DNA of 64,000 nt. Origin: Prevotella sp. GTDB lineage: Bacteria > Bacteroidota > Bacteroidia > Bacteroidales > Bacteroidaceae. Position 1 is the stretch's first letter. Each line of letters opens with the position of its first letter. Positions 25,601 to 33,287 of the stretch are shown piece by piece. Made by a program: the position numbers and the translations under genes. The notes beneath the pieces are model-generated. The model was given only the letters and a program-made list of their open reading frames with translations. It did not search any database and was not told the origin of the DNA. The stretch covers positions 1-64,000 of the forward strand of contig SUYH01000010.1 in NCBI GenBank assembly GCA_015060535.1. Direction: 5' to 3'.

Positions 25601-26896
25601 CAAACAGAAATGGCAGTCAAAATTACCAATCGTGTACTTAGAGGCTTCCATCTCGACTGGAAAACGAATTGTGTCTACAAGGAGAATCTTGTGGAATCAT
25701 TTTTGGAGAAACACAAAAGGAATGGAGAATCAACAGAGATTAATGTAATTAACACCCCACATTTTTGGGGACAAGAAGGAAACGATATGATAAAGTTTAC
25801 ATTAGCAGCAAGCAATCCCCCTTATCAAGCAAGTTCTCATTTGCAAATATACCCATTATTCTATAAAAATGCTATAGAAATCGCAGATGTTGTGTCAATG
25901 ATATTCCCTTCAAATTGGCAGGCACCAGTAAAGAAAAGTTCAAATGGGCTTGACTGGATGAACAATGAAAAAATCAAAAATGACAATCAAATAGTATTTA
26001 TTGACAACCGAAAAGATGTTTTTGACGGTATTGCAGGAGCTGCAGAAACCAATATAGTTCTTTGGAAGAAAAACTACGACAATGGACAAGACGGGGACCA
26101 AATAGTTTATACGGAAGGTAAGAGTCCAACTCGTACAAAGTTACTTGTGGATTTCGAGGAAATAGAGAAGCCCCATGAGATTGTAAAACTTGTTGCATGC
26201 GTGAAAACTATTGAAGGAGAAAACTTTAAACCTTTCATAGTGTCACGCAAAGATCCATTTAAAATTAGCTCTGATGTATTTAAATTAGACACACAAGGTA
26301 TCTTGACAGATACCCCTCAAAAGAACGATGATGTAAGAATATGGGGTGTACATGACAAAAAGAGAACTGTAAAGTATCATATTAATGACTTCGAAGAAAA
26401 ACCCCATAAAAAAAAGGATGGTACGATAGATCGTATAGACTTGGTTTCAAAGTCTACTGGTTTTACGTTCAGGAAGACTATTGGCTATGGTTACTATAAA
26501 GTTTTAATTCCCAGAATATGGGGAAATATGAGCCTTTCTTCAGGGATAGGAGGGGCATATGCCGACATCCCCATTGCAGGTCCAAATGATGTGTGCAGCG
26601 AGACCTACAATTATGGTGGAATAACTGATACTCAGAAGAAAGCTTATTATGTGGCAAAATATGCTTTTACAAAGTTTTTTCGTGCAATACTATTTTATTA
26701 TAAGAACAGTAAGCACACTTCCTATGATGCTTTCCTCGCAATTCCTACCCAAGATTTTCATGAGGAATGGTGGAATGAATCCATTGCGCAAATAGACGAG
26801 CATCTATTCGATAAGTATAATGTTCCTGATGACATTCGTTCTTTTGTGCGGAATAATATTCAGTCAAGGTCAGAGGACAATATCATCAACATATAA
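22655..26896 (+). CDS. GIY-YIG-like / SF2 helicase / zinc-ribbon / adenine methyltransferase fusion
   Basis: This 1413-residue protein has several parts in order. A GIY-YIG-like (T5orf172-type) region lies at about 14-130 (TIVYAWSCP, GMLKVGQT). An SF2 helicase follows: PRGGKT at 188-193, DEAH at 299-302, LSGTPFN, and QTAFRVQ. Next are two zinc ribbons at about 700-750 (CPNC, CPHC, CSC, CGEC). Last is an adenine methyltransferase with motif I-like LEINSKSGVY at about 935 and NPPY at 1054-1057, then a possible target-recognition tail. One chain thus has the parts to cut, translocate and methylate, as in type ISP/IIG-like systems. It is coupled to the upstream subunit. The nuclease assignment is the weakest. 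Confidence 0.78.
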   Translation: MNAKIRMIDPGMKIGQTIVYAWSCPYDDHKGMLKVGQTGRYYPKLDEDISDDSESLRAAAKVRILEDTKTAGIKFNIEYVTLFRYEILDEEGPLPNIDDMVRKVLTNSGFEKAVFEHDAGREWVKCDVNAVKLAVRAVKENRTALHTEEISDIKHAPKFNFYPHQKDCLEWTKKNFKSHDDLLWEIKPRGGKTVTAIEITRRMGFKKTLVYTSRPDVNHEWKDAFDMIFLSGVGGADWAYGSRSGEGISDFNELMDEAKNGRNVIWFASTQFLRRSDETSTAEVRKQILDTDWDFIIIDEAHEATLTELGQMVETKAKKEHTKILKLSGTPFNLLDRYSKDEVFTFDYNEEMKRKDEWDEKKEGYANPYAKMPQIHLRTVTLSQFTKSLKTDDNTFSFKEFFRTKTGTTDFVHDADVTMFLDLLKNEDKESFYPYCCDQNRGFFRHTLWMVPGVESGRALSKKLQSHEYFKQYEIINVCGDGDEEKPSNQATKEVRDGVANYWKREKVGTITLSCGKLTTGVTIPEWTGVLMLKGGNTTDAKLYLQTAFRVQGPYDSPEGIRKTSCYVFDFAPDRALTILCRVCQANKNGDKQASKQKAKELLKFFPVLSYDGNKVVEHNVDSLFRWYNRAAAERVMANGFDDNRLYNWDKISEAANSDDILNEINQSWGGKKSGTNTKHTVNAQGADGAETKSAIRWTCPNCGKKDIVEPICPHCGTLRPKSRWLCSCGHANYDSKFCGECGKPKPERPKDESKERATKLINTLRNISIRIPLLAFGADVESDEEFRLDNFASLIDDKSWAEFMPGDFPKETNGKVLGFNYFRQFIDEDIFVIACTETRNELKEADNLLPEERVRALIDIIGKFKNPARETIITPWSVVNLHMGETVGGEVFFDIEGQDVRRALPEPRMIDHSGEGVLSDIHTDVFWDEDAKVLEINSKSGVYPLYLAYSMYRVHSSQEGGKTFEVDVWKRILEKNIYVLCQTEMAVKITNRVLRGFHLDWKTNCVYKENLVESFLEKHKRNGESTEINVINTPHFWGQEGNDMIKFTLAASNPPYQASSHLQIYPLFYKNAIEIADVVSMIFPSNWQAPVKKSSNGLDWMNNEKIKNDNQIVFIDNRKDVFDGIAGAAETNIVLWKKNYDNGQDGDQIVYTEGKSPTRTKLLVDFEEIEKPHEIVKLVACVKTIEGENFKPFIVSRKDPFKISSDVFKLDTQGILTDTPQKNDDVRIWGVHDKKRTVKYHINDFEEKPHKKKDGTIDRIDLVSKSTGFTFRKTIGYGYYKVLIPRIWGNMSLSSGIGGAYADIPIAGPNDVCSETYNYGGITDTQKKAYYVAKYAFTKFFRAILFYYKNSKHTSYDAFLAIPTQDFHEEWWNESIAQIDEHLFDKYNVPDDIRSFVRNNIQSRSEDNIINI

Positions 26897-26900
26897 ACAA

Positions 26901-26938
26901 ACTCCACCCTTACCAAGAGCAGACTGCAAGGGCGGAGT
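26901..26938. terminator. Hairpin between the R-M gene and the convergent small gene
   Basis: ACTCCACCCTT (26901-26911) pairs with AAGGGCGGAGT (26928-26938) with one mismatch. There is no strong T-run on either side (TTGTTT on the minus strand), so termination is likely but not certain. Confidence 0.45.
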
Positions 26939-26953
26939 ACATTGTATAAGTGT

Positions 26954-27211
26954 TTACCCGATGGTAATTAGTTTGTTATCGGGTAAATCATATCTAACAG
27001 GATGTGCGAAAGAGGTGGTTTTGCCATCACTAACGGCTGTAATGTCGATGCCGCGGCGGTGGAACTCGTCGAGGAGTGCCTGATCATGATAGGCTCGCAT
27101 AGAGGACCAGCCTCGGCTTTGCACCTGGGAATTGAAGATGTTTACTAACTCGGGAATCTGCATGTCTGCGAACTGCAGGGCATACTTGGTGTAATAAATG
27201 TGTTGTTGCAT
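26954..27211 (-). CDS. Conserved small protein of unknown function
   Basis: This 85-residue protein starts MQQHIYYTKYALQFADMQIP, followed by FNSQVQSRGW and DEFHRRGIDI. Its pattern recalls short hypothetical proteins that occur often in Bacteroidota accessory regions. It has no signal peptide, membrane segment or known motif. The start codon is preceded by about 110 bases of leader after a TATCTTTG box at 27330-27337, long for this genome. It is convergent with the restriction-modification genes. Confidence 0.65.
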   Translation of the reverse strand: MQQHIYYTKYALQFADMQIPELVNIFNSQVQSRGWSSMRAYHDQALLDEFHRRGIDITAVSDGKTTSFAHPVRYDLPDNKLITIG

Positions 27212-27329
27212 AACTTTTTTGTTTTGATATTAATACTATCCGCATCGTACCTTGACCACCGTGGCGCTTATGCTAAAGCTCGGTTGGCGAGTCCATCCGA
27301 AGATGACTGCTCTTGATGCTTTTCGGGTG

Positions 27330-27337
27330 CAAAGATA
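27330..27337 (-). promoter_or_regulatory. -7 box of the 85-residue protein gene
   Basis: TATCTTTG on the minus strand. No clear -33 box is seen. The spacer to the ATG (27212-27329) holds no supported gene. Confidence 0.4.
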
Positions 27338-27388
27338 CGAAAAGTTTCGGAATATCGCTCGTTTTCGGAAAGAAAAATAAGTTTTCCC

Positions 27389-27420
27389 TTTGGTTTTCGC
27401 TCTCACTTTTATTATCTTTG
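27389..27420 (+). promoter_or_regulatory. Promoter of the DUF4595-like lipoprotein unit
   Basis: TTTG (27389-27392), 20 bases, then TATCTTTG (27413-27420), nine bases before the leader-peptide ATG. Confidence 0.7.
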
Positions 27421-27428
27421 CACTCAGA

Positions 27429-27461
27429 ATGAGAGAAAGTCAAAAAAGAGACATAAAATGA
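27429..27461 (+). CDS. Ten-codon leader peptide, coupled to the lipoprotein gene
   Basis: The frame MRESQKRDIK ends with TGA overlapping the lipoprotein ATG (ATGA). The first 25 bases are identical to the start of the small gene at 28487. Translation is likely because of the promoter and the overlap, but the function is unknown. It may be the remnant of a small membrane protein like the 28-residue one. Confidence 0.45.
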   Translation: MRESQKRDIK

Positions 27462-28435
27462 AGAAGAGAAGTAGTAACATAATGACTCTGAGAATCAAAG
27501 TCTGCTTACTGATGATGTGCAGTATGTGTATGATCCTCGCAGGATGTAGCAGTGAGGATGACAGTGGTGCAGTTGCTCCGCTGGAAAACAATGGCGCTAC
27601 TGCCCGGATGGACAGCATCTCTTATCTCCCTGGCGATCCTGCTGTATTCAAGTTCAATTACGATTCAGAGTATAAGGTGAAAAATTACTTGATGGAGCAG
27701 GGTTGGAGCAATTACTTTGGAGCAGACTCTGTAGTCTTCAGTTATCAGCCCGATAAGATTGTCGCCACCATGAGTTTTCTGGATGAGGTGGGGTTTGGCA
27801 TGCGGGACAAACAGAAGACTACAGCCACGTTTTATCTTCATGGCGGAAGAATAGTGGGTGCCTCAATACCCATTGATAATCGCGAAAATGTGAGAGACAG
27901 CATCGTCTACCATTACAATGCCGGCAGGCTTGCTAATTACGATGTCTATGAAAGGGGTATCCGTGATGATTCTGAGTCATCCGCCTTTTTCTGCTACACC
28001 CAGAACCTTAAGTGGCAAGGCGACGACCTGATAAGCATGACGGCAGTCAAGGACTCGGAGACTCTCTACGAGACATCGTTTACTTATAGTAGCCATACAT
28101 TGACAGCTCTGCTGCCTTATATGTCATTCGAATATCTTCTCGATTCGAAAAGGACATACATGAGTGTACTGGCCAATATGGGATATTTTGGCGTGCTGCC
28201 CCAGCATGAACTGACAGACATTCTCATCATAAAAATGCGTGATGTGAAGCAAAAGTATCAGTTGCAAATAGACTATCAATACGGATTGAACGGTCTACCT
28301 TCGGGCTATGACTACCATTATTGGAATTGGTACTGGGGACAGCCGTTTTTCTCTGAACAGGAGGCTAACGAACAGTGGAACTTATCGGAAAGCCGGAAAA
28401 TAGAAGGGTTCAGAATCTGTTGGAAAGAAAAATAA
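27458..28435 (+). CDS. Surface lipoprotein, DUF4595-like
   Basis: The product has 325 residues. The N-terminus has a lipoprotein signal with lipobox ILAGC near residue 29. The mature part alternates short beta strands with Tyr/Asp-rich turns (FKFNYDSEYKVKNY, DSIVYHYNAGRL, TLYETSFTYSS), a pattern typical of DUF4595/YD-repeat-like Bacteroidota lipoproteins. It should be anchored in the outer membrane. Its ATG overlaps the stop of a ten-codon leader. No carbohydrate genes flank it, so the substrate or role is unknown. Confidence 0.7.
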   Translation: MKKRSSNIMTLRIKVCLLMMCSMCMILAGCSSEDDSGAVAPLENNGATARMDSISYLPGDPAVFKFNYDSEYKVKNYLMEQGWSNYFGADSVVFSYQPDKIVATMSFLDEVGFGMRDKQKTTATFYLHGGRIVGASIPIDNRENVRDSIVYHYNAGRLANYDVYERGIRDDSESSAFFCYTQNLKWQGDDLISMTAVKDSETLYETSFTYSSHTLTALLPYMSFEYLLDSKRTYMSVLANMGYFGVLPQHELTDILIIKMRDVKQKYQLQIDYQYGLNGLPSGYDYHYWNWYWGQPFFSEQEANEQWNLSESRKIEGFRICWKEK

Positions 28436-28447
28436 ATCGCGATTTAT

Positions 28448-28478
28448 TTTGCATTTCTCTCGATTTGCACTACCTTTG
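28448..28478 (+). promoter_or_regulatory. Promoter of the small membrane protein-DUF3822-rsmD unit
   Basis: TTTG (28448-28451), 19 bases, then TACCTTTG (28471-28478). The -33 side shares TTTTGCATTTCTCTCG with the rmuC promoter at 41645-41660. Confidence 0.7.
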
Positions 28479-28486
28479 CAGGCGGA

Positions 28487-28573
28487 ATGAGAGAAAGTCA
28501 AAAAAGAGATATGATTCTGGCATGCATAGCGCTGACTTTGCTGGTGCTCTGCGTGCTCAGCGTACTGAAGTAG
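28487..28573 (+). CDS. 28-residue membrane peptide
   Basis: The frame starts MRESQKRDMILACIALTLLV and continues as one transmembrane helix with a basic N-terminus. It begins eight bases after the -7 box and ends 19 bases before the DUF3822 gene, so it is the first gene of that transcript. The start region repeats the leader at 27429 for 25 bases. The function is unknown. Confidence 0.55.
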   Translation: MRESQKRDMILACIALTLLVLCVLSVLK

Positions 28574-28592
28574 TAAGAAGGCAAGATAAGAA

Positions 28593-29396
28593 ATGGCAAA
28601 TAACGGCAATGCATCCCCAGTTCGTCGACTGGTCATCCGAGTGAGTCGTCATAGTCTGTCGTTCTCCACGACGGAGGGCAGCGAGGTGGTCTATGTGCCT
28701 TATCCGCTGAAGAGTGGCATCTCCATAGCAGCGAATATGCGTGAGGCCTTGCAGAGCGTTCCGCTGTTGGGACAGTCGTATGGCCGCGTGCTAGTGATGG
28801 TCGATTCGCCTGTGCTGATGATTCCTGCCGACCAGTTTGCAGAAGACACGATAGCGGCGTATTACCAGCAGGCGTTCACACATTGCGAGCAGCAGGTGAT
28901 GGCCTACACCATCCTGTCGGACCTGAACAGCGTAGCGGTATTCTCCGTTGCCAAGGACCTGAGGGTAGTGTTACAGGATGCCTTTGGCGAGGTGCGCTTC
29001 GTGGCGGCTCTGGCTCCGCTGTGGCGCCATTTGAACCAGCGCAGCTATACCGGTCCTCACAACAAACTGTACGCCTATTTCCACGAGAAGAAACTCGACG
29101 TCTTCAGCTTCGCACAGAACAGGTTTAAGTTCTGTAATTCGTTTGATTTCAATTCTACCGACGATGCCATCTATTACATCCTGGCAGCATGGAAACAGCT
29201 GGGGATGACGGCCGAGCACGACGAGCTGTACCTGACTGGCGACATGTCGGGCCACGACAGTTTGAAGGACGCGCTGGAGCAGTTCATCAAGCGCGTGTTC
29301 GTCATCAATCCCATAGGCGAGTTCAATCGTGTCAGCGTGGCTCAGATTCCGGGCATCCCCTATGATCTGGTGACACTTTATGTCAAGGGACTATGA
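28593..29396 (+). CDS. DUF3822 family protein
   Basis: This 267-residue protein has an actin/hexokinase-like alternating pattern typical of DUF3822: a beta-rich N-terminus (RRLVIRVSRHSLSF), GRVLVMVDSPVLMIP, and a second half with FNSTDDAIYYILAAW and LYLTGDMSGHDSL. The family lies upstream of rsmD in Bacteroidota, as here, where the two overlap by four bases (ATGA). Function is not established. It is soluble and lacks a signal peptide. Confidence 0.82.
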   Translation: MANNGNASPVRRLVIRVSRHSLSFSTTEGSEVVYVPYPLKSGISIAANMREALQSVPLLGQSYGRVLVMVDSPVLMIPADQFAEDTIAAYYQQAFTHCEQQVMAYTILSDLNSVAVFSVAKDLRVVLQDAFGEVRFVAALAPLWRHLNQRSYTGPHNKLYAYFHEKKLDVFSFAQNRFKFCNSFDFNSTDDAIYYILAAWKQLGMTAEHDELYLTGDMSGHDSLKDALEQFIKRVFVINPIGEFNRVSVAQIPGIPYDLVTLYVKGL

Positions 29397-29944
29397 GAAT
29401 CATCACGGGCATCTATAAAGGTCGGCATTTCGACATTCCACGAACCTTCAAGGCGCGTCCGACAACGGATTTTGCCAAGGAGAACATCTTCAACGTGCTG
29501 ATGCAGTATGTTGACTTCGACGGTGCTACGGCGCTGGACCTTTTTTCGGGTACGGGCAGCATCTCGCTGGAACTCGTGTCCAGAGGCTGCCAACAGGTAG
29601 TCAGCGTGGAACTGGATCGCGACCATCATCGCTTCATCCAGCAGTGTCTGCAGAAACTGAACAGCAAGGTGTGTATCCCAATCCGTGGTGATGTGTTCCG
29701 ATTTCTGAAGTCTTGTCATCAGCAGTTCGACTTCATCTTTGCCGATCCGCCCTATGCCTTGCAGGAGTTGCCTCAGATTCCTGAGCTCGTCTTCGAGAAG
29801 CAGTTGCTGAAGCCTGAGGGTATCTTCGTCTTCGAACACGGCAAAGACTACGATTTCTCCCTGCATCCCCACTTCTTGGAGCATCGCAGTTACGGCAGCG
29901 TCAATTTCTCGCTGTTTACAGCAGCGGAGAGAACAGTCGGGTAA
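29393..29944 (+). CDS. rsmD: 16S rRNA (guanine-966-N2)-methyltransferase RsmD
   Basis: This 183-residue protein is full length. It has RIITGIYKGR, ARPTTDFAKENIFN, the SAM-binding LDLFSGTGS at about 47-55 and the catalytic FADPPY at about 120-125. RsmD methylates G966 of 16S rRNA. It is coupled to DUF3822 by a four-base overlap. Its 3' end overlaps the end of the opposite-strand cls gene by 29 bases, so the two transcripts are complementary there. Confidence 0.93.
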   Translation: MRIITGIYKGRHFDIPRTFKARPTTDFAKENIFNVLMQYVDFDGATALDLFSGTGSISLELVSRGCQQVVSVELDRDHHRFIQQCLQKLNSKVCIPIRGDVFRFLKSCHQQFDFIFADPPYALQELPQIPELVFEKQLLKPEGIFVFEHGKDYDFSLHPHFLEHRSYGSVNFSLFTAAERTVG

Positions 29945-31346
29945 GACTCTCCCACAATCGTTGCGCAAATTTCGGGTGCAGCCGGTTGGGCATGTCGCTG
30001 AGCGGCGTGCTCTGGCTGAGGTCGTCCATGAAGATCTTCTTCAGGCGCAGGGCCGTTCCCTGGTCATAGATGAAGACGTTGGCTTCGAAATTATTCTCAA
30101 ACGAGCGGAAGTCGACATTGGTGGAACCGGTGGTGGATAGCGAGTCGTCGCAAATCATCAATTTGGAGTGCAGGAAGCCTGCGTGGTAGAGGTAGATCTT
30201 CGCACCTGCATCGTGCAACTCGCGCAGATAGGAGCGCGATGCCCATTCGGTGAAGCGGGCGTCGGAGTGCTTGGGACAGATAATCCTGACGTCGACACCT
30301 CCCACGGCAGCCGTCTTCAGGGCAAAAAGCACGGGTTCGTTGGGCAGAAAATAGGGTGTCTCGATATACAGGTAGCGGCGTGCCGCCAGGATGGCCGACA
30401 CGAAGCCTTGCATGATTTCAGGATAGGGGGTGATGGGACCGCTGGTCACCACTTGGGCGACAATGGAGGTTAAAGTGGAGAGGTTAGAGGTGAGAGGTGG
30501 ATAGTAGCGGCGGTTGGTGATGAGGGTGCGGTCAACGAAATACCAGTCGACAAGGAAGGCTTTCTGCAGGCCATAGACCACACCGCCCGTCAGACGGAGC
30601 ATGGTGTCGCGCCAAGGCTGCTGGCCACGCCCTTTCACATAGCGCAGGGCGATGTTCATACCTCCGATATAGCCGGTCTGACCATCGATGATAATCAGCT
30701 TGCGGTGGTTGCGGTAGTTGGCTTTGCTGGTGAACGAGGGGAACCGCACGGGCAGGAACGGTACAATCTCGATGCCACCACGACGCATCATCTCGATAAA
30801 CTGATGGCTCGTCTTCCAACAGCCCACGTCGTCGTAGATCATGCGCACCTCGACACCCTCACGGGCTTTCTGCATCAGCGCATCGGCTATCAGGCGCCCC
30901 AGGGCATCGTCCTCGATGATATACATGTCGATATGGATATGGTCTTTCGCCTGGTTGATGTCTTTCAGCAGTTCCGGGAAGAAGGCATAGCCGTCGGTCA
31001 TGATGTCGACTTGATTATCCTTGAAGGGGAGTGCCAGGTTCTGGTTGACGAAAAGGTCGACCAGCGGCTTGTAGTGCTCGGGCACCTTGAAGTCGTGTTG
31101 TTCCACGAAACTGAGCATCGAACGTTTAGACAGCTGGTCGAGCGAACGCTGACTGACCAGCTTCTCCTTTCGGTGGTTGAGGCCGAAGAAGAGGTAGAAG
31201 ATGATGCCCACGATAGGTACGAAGAGGATGACCAGCGCCCAGGCCATGGTCTTGGCGGGCTGCTTGTTGTCCATCACCATGTGGATAATGGTTATGGCGA
31301 TGGCTATCCACGAGAGAACGACACCTATGATATATAATTCGTGCAT
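29916..31346 (-). CDS. cls: Cardiolipin synthase (PLD family)
   Basis: The product has 476 residues from ATG 31346; an earlier TTG in frame lies inside the dnaG stop region and is not used. Two N-terminal membrane helices are followed by two phospholipase-D HKD motifs: HRKLIIIDG at about 214, and HSKLMICDD near 394. It condenses phosphatidylglycerol to cardiolipin at the inner membrane. The stretch PPLTSNLSTLTS (about 286-297), between the motifs, is encoded by a repetitive DNA sequence and looks like an in-frame insertion. The gene starts four bases after dnaG. Confidence 0.92.
   Translation of the reverse strand: MHELYIIGVVLSWIAIAITIIHMVMDNKQPAKTMAWALVILFVPIVGIIFYLFFGLNHRKEKLVSQRSLDQLSKRSMLSFVEQHDFKVPEHYKPLVDLFVNQNLALPFKDNQVDIMTDGYAFFPELLKDINQAKDHIHIDMYIIEDDALGRLIADALMQKAREGVEVRMIYDDVGCWKTSHQFIEMMRRGGIEIVPFLPVRFPSFTSKANYRNHRKLIIIDGQTGYIGGMNIALRYVKGRGQQPWRDTMLRLTGGVVYGLQKAFLVDWYFVDRTLITNRRYYPPLTSNLSTLTSIVAQVVTSGPITPYPEIMQGFVSAILAARRYLYIETPYFLPNEPVLFALKTAAVGGVDVRIICPKHSDARFTEWASRSYLRELHDAGAKIYLYHAGFLHSKLMICDDSLSTTGSTNVDFRSFENNFEANVFIYDQGTALRLKKIFMDDLSQSTPLSDMPNRLHPKFAQRLWESLTRLFSPLL
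30463..30500. repeat. Short-period repeat inside cls
   Basis: Repeated units of the GGTTAGAGGTGAGAGGTGG type run through the coding sequence in frame. Units of this kind are more usual between genes. Confidence 0.5.
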
Positions 31347-31350
31347 GCGT

Positions 31351-33279
31351 CTAAACAATCACGTCGGAACCGAGACGGCGAGCCAGCGCGTTGCGTAGCT
31401 CCTGGGCGTCCTGGTATTCGGTCATCAGCGCTTTGATGCGCGTCATGTCGCTGCCAGCCTCTTTCAGCTGTCGCTGCAGGTCCTTCAAGTGCTGGCTGAT
31501 GATGTCCATGCGGAAGTCGAGAATCAGGTGCTGTATGCGCTGGCGCAGGTTGCCCTCGCTCTCCTTCATCTCGAAGCTGCGGCTGAGCTGATGGCTGTCA
31601 ATGCCTAAGGTGGCTGCCAACTGGCTCACCTGTGGATCAGGGTGCTGCATGAAGTAGTGGTCGGCCTTGAACCCTGCATCGTTGGAGTGCTCGACGGCCT
31701 CACGCAGGATGCGGTTGTACAGCTCGTCGCTGAACTCCAGTCCGTCGCTCGACAGGTCGTAGTCGATGTATTGTGCCACGTTCAGGTTGATGATCTGGCC
31801 GTCTACGGTCTCCAGTCCGCTGAAGATGACCTCGTCGCCATGACGAACGATATTCTGGATAAGCAGCCGCTCCACCTCTTTGTCCTGAGGTGTCAGTCCG
31901 GCCATTGTCGAGACTGTTGATGCCGGCTCTTGCTGCTGTGGCTGGGTATCCGCCTGCCTGTTGTCGGCCTCACGGGCTCCGGCGATGTATTTATTGGTTT
32001 GCGATATCAGCGTGCGCTCGTCGACATCCAGGCGTCGTGAGCACTCAGTGATGTAGGTGGCGCGGACGATAGGGTCGGGGATGACAGCTATCGACTGCAC
32101 GATATTGTTGATGGCTTCAGCGCGTTTGATGGGGTCTTTCACACCTTTCAGCATCAGCTCGGTCTTAAACTGGATGAAGTCAGTCTGGTGCTCTTCGATA
32201 TACTGCTTGAACTGCTCGGCGGTGTGTTTCCGGCTATAGGAGTCGGGGTCGTCGCCGTCGGGCAGAAGCAAGACTTTGATGTTCATGCCCTCCTGCAGCA
32301 ACATGTCGGTTCCGCGCATGGCAGCATGAATACCTGCCTCGTCGCCGTCGTAGAGCAGCACGATGTTCTGGGTGAAACGTCTGAGCAACTTGATCTGATA
32401 GATGGAGAGGGCTGTTCCGGAGTTGGCCACCACATTCTCCAGACCGCATTGGTGCATGGCTATCACATCGGTATATCCTTCGACCATGTAGACACAGTCT
32501 TCCTTCACGATGGCTTTCTTGGCCTGGTAGATACCATAGAGCTCGCGCTCCTTATGGTAGATCTCTGAGTCGGGCGAGTTGACATATTTCTGCTGTACGC
32601 CCTTGGTGGCGGCATCGAGCTTTCTGCCGCCAAAGGCTACCACCTTGCCGCTGACGTTCAGCCAAGGGAAGATGGCTCGTCCGGCAAAGCGGTCGTACAG
32701 ACCCTTCTCATTTTTGATACAAAGGCCCGTTTTCAATAGGAATTCTTCCTGGTATCCCTTCCGCTTCGCCTCGTTGGCCAGCGCGTCGCGCTTGGTGAGT
32801 GCGAAACCCAGCTGGAACTTCTTGATGATGTCGTCGCGGATGCCACGGCTGCGGAAATACTGTTTGCCGATAGCCTGTCCGTCGACGTCGTTCTGCAGGA
32901 TGTCATGGAAATACTGACAGGCCCACTCGTTCACGACGAACATCGACTCACGCTCCGACTGCTCGCGCTTCTCGTCGTCAGACAGTTCGCGCTCCTGAAT
33001 CTCGATATTGTATTTCTTCGCCAGCCAGCGCAGGGCCTCAGGGTAGGTGATCTGCTCGTGTTTCATCAGGAAGTTGATGGCATTGCCACCCTCTCCACAG
33101 GCGAAGCACTTGCAGATCTGACGAGCCGGCGAGACCATAAACGAGGGCGTCTTGTCGTCATGGAACGGGCAGAGCCCCTTGTAGTTAACGCCCGCTTTAC
33201 GGAGGCTAACGAACTCGCCGACCACATCAACGATGTTGACGGCGTCCATGATTTTGTCAACAGTCGCCCTGTCTATCAT
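31351..33279 (-). CDS. dnaG: DNA primase DnaG
   Basis: This 642-residue protein is full length. It has the CHC2 zinc finger (CPFHDDKTPSF, then CKCFACGEGG), the Toprim core (VYMVEGYTDVIAM, then VLLYDGDEAG) and a C-terminal helicase-interaction region. It makes RNA primers at the chromosomal fork. It differs in length and detail from the element primase at 15167-16234. It lies nine bases from the GH5 gene and four from cls on the same strand. Confidence 0.95.
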   Translation of the reverse strand: MIDRATVDKIMDAVNIVDVVGEFVSLRKAGVNYKGLCPFHDDKTPSFMVSPARQICKCFACGEGGNAINFLMKHEQITYPEALRWLAKKYNIEIQERELSDDEKREQSERESMFVVNEWACQYFHDILQNDVDGQAIGKQYFRSRGIRDDIIKKFQLGFALTKRDALANEAKRKGYQEEFLLKTGLCIKNEKGLYDRFAGRAIFPWLNVSGKVVAFGGRKLDAATKGVQQKYVNSPDSEIYHKERELYGIYQAKKAIVKEDCVYMVEGYTDVIAMHQCGLENVVANSGTALSIYQIKLLRRFTQNIVLLYDGDEAGIHAAMRGTDMLLQEGMNIKVLLLPDGDDPDSYSRKHTAEQFKQYIEEHQTDFIQFKTELMLKGVKDPIKRAEAINNIVQSIAVIPDPIVRATYITECSRRLDVDERTLISQTNKYIAGAREADNRQADTQPQQQEPASTVSTMAGLTPQDKEVERLLIQNIVRHGDEVIFSGLETVDGQIINLNVAQYIDYDLSSDGLEFSDELYNRILREAVEHSNDAGFKADHYFMQHPDPQVSQLAATLGIDSHQLSRSFEMKESEGNLRQRIQHLILDFRMDIISQHLKDLQRQLKEAGSDMTRIKALMTEYQDAQELRNALARRLGSDVIV

Positions 33280-33287
33280 CAGTCGTC

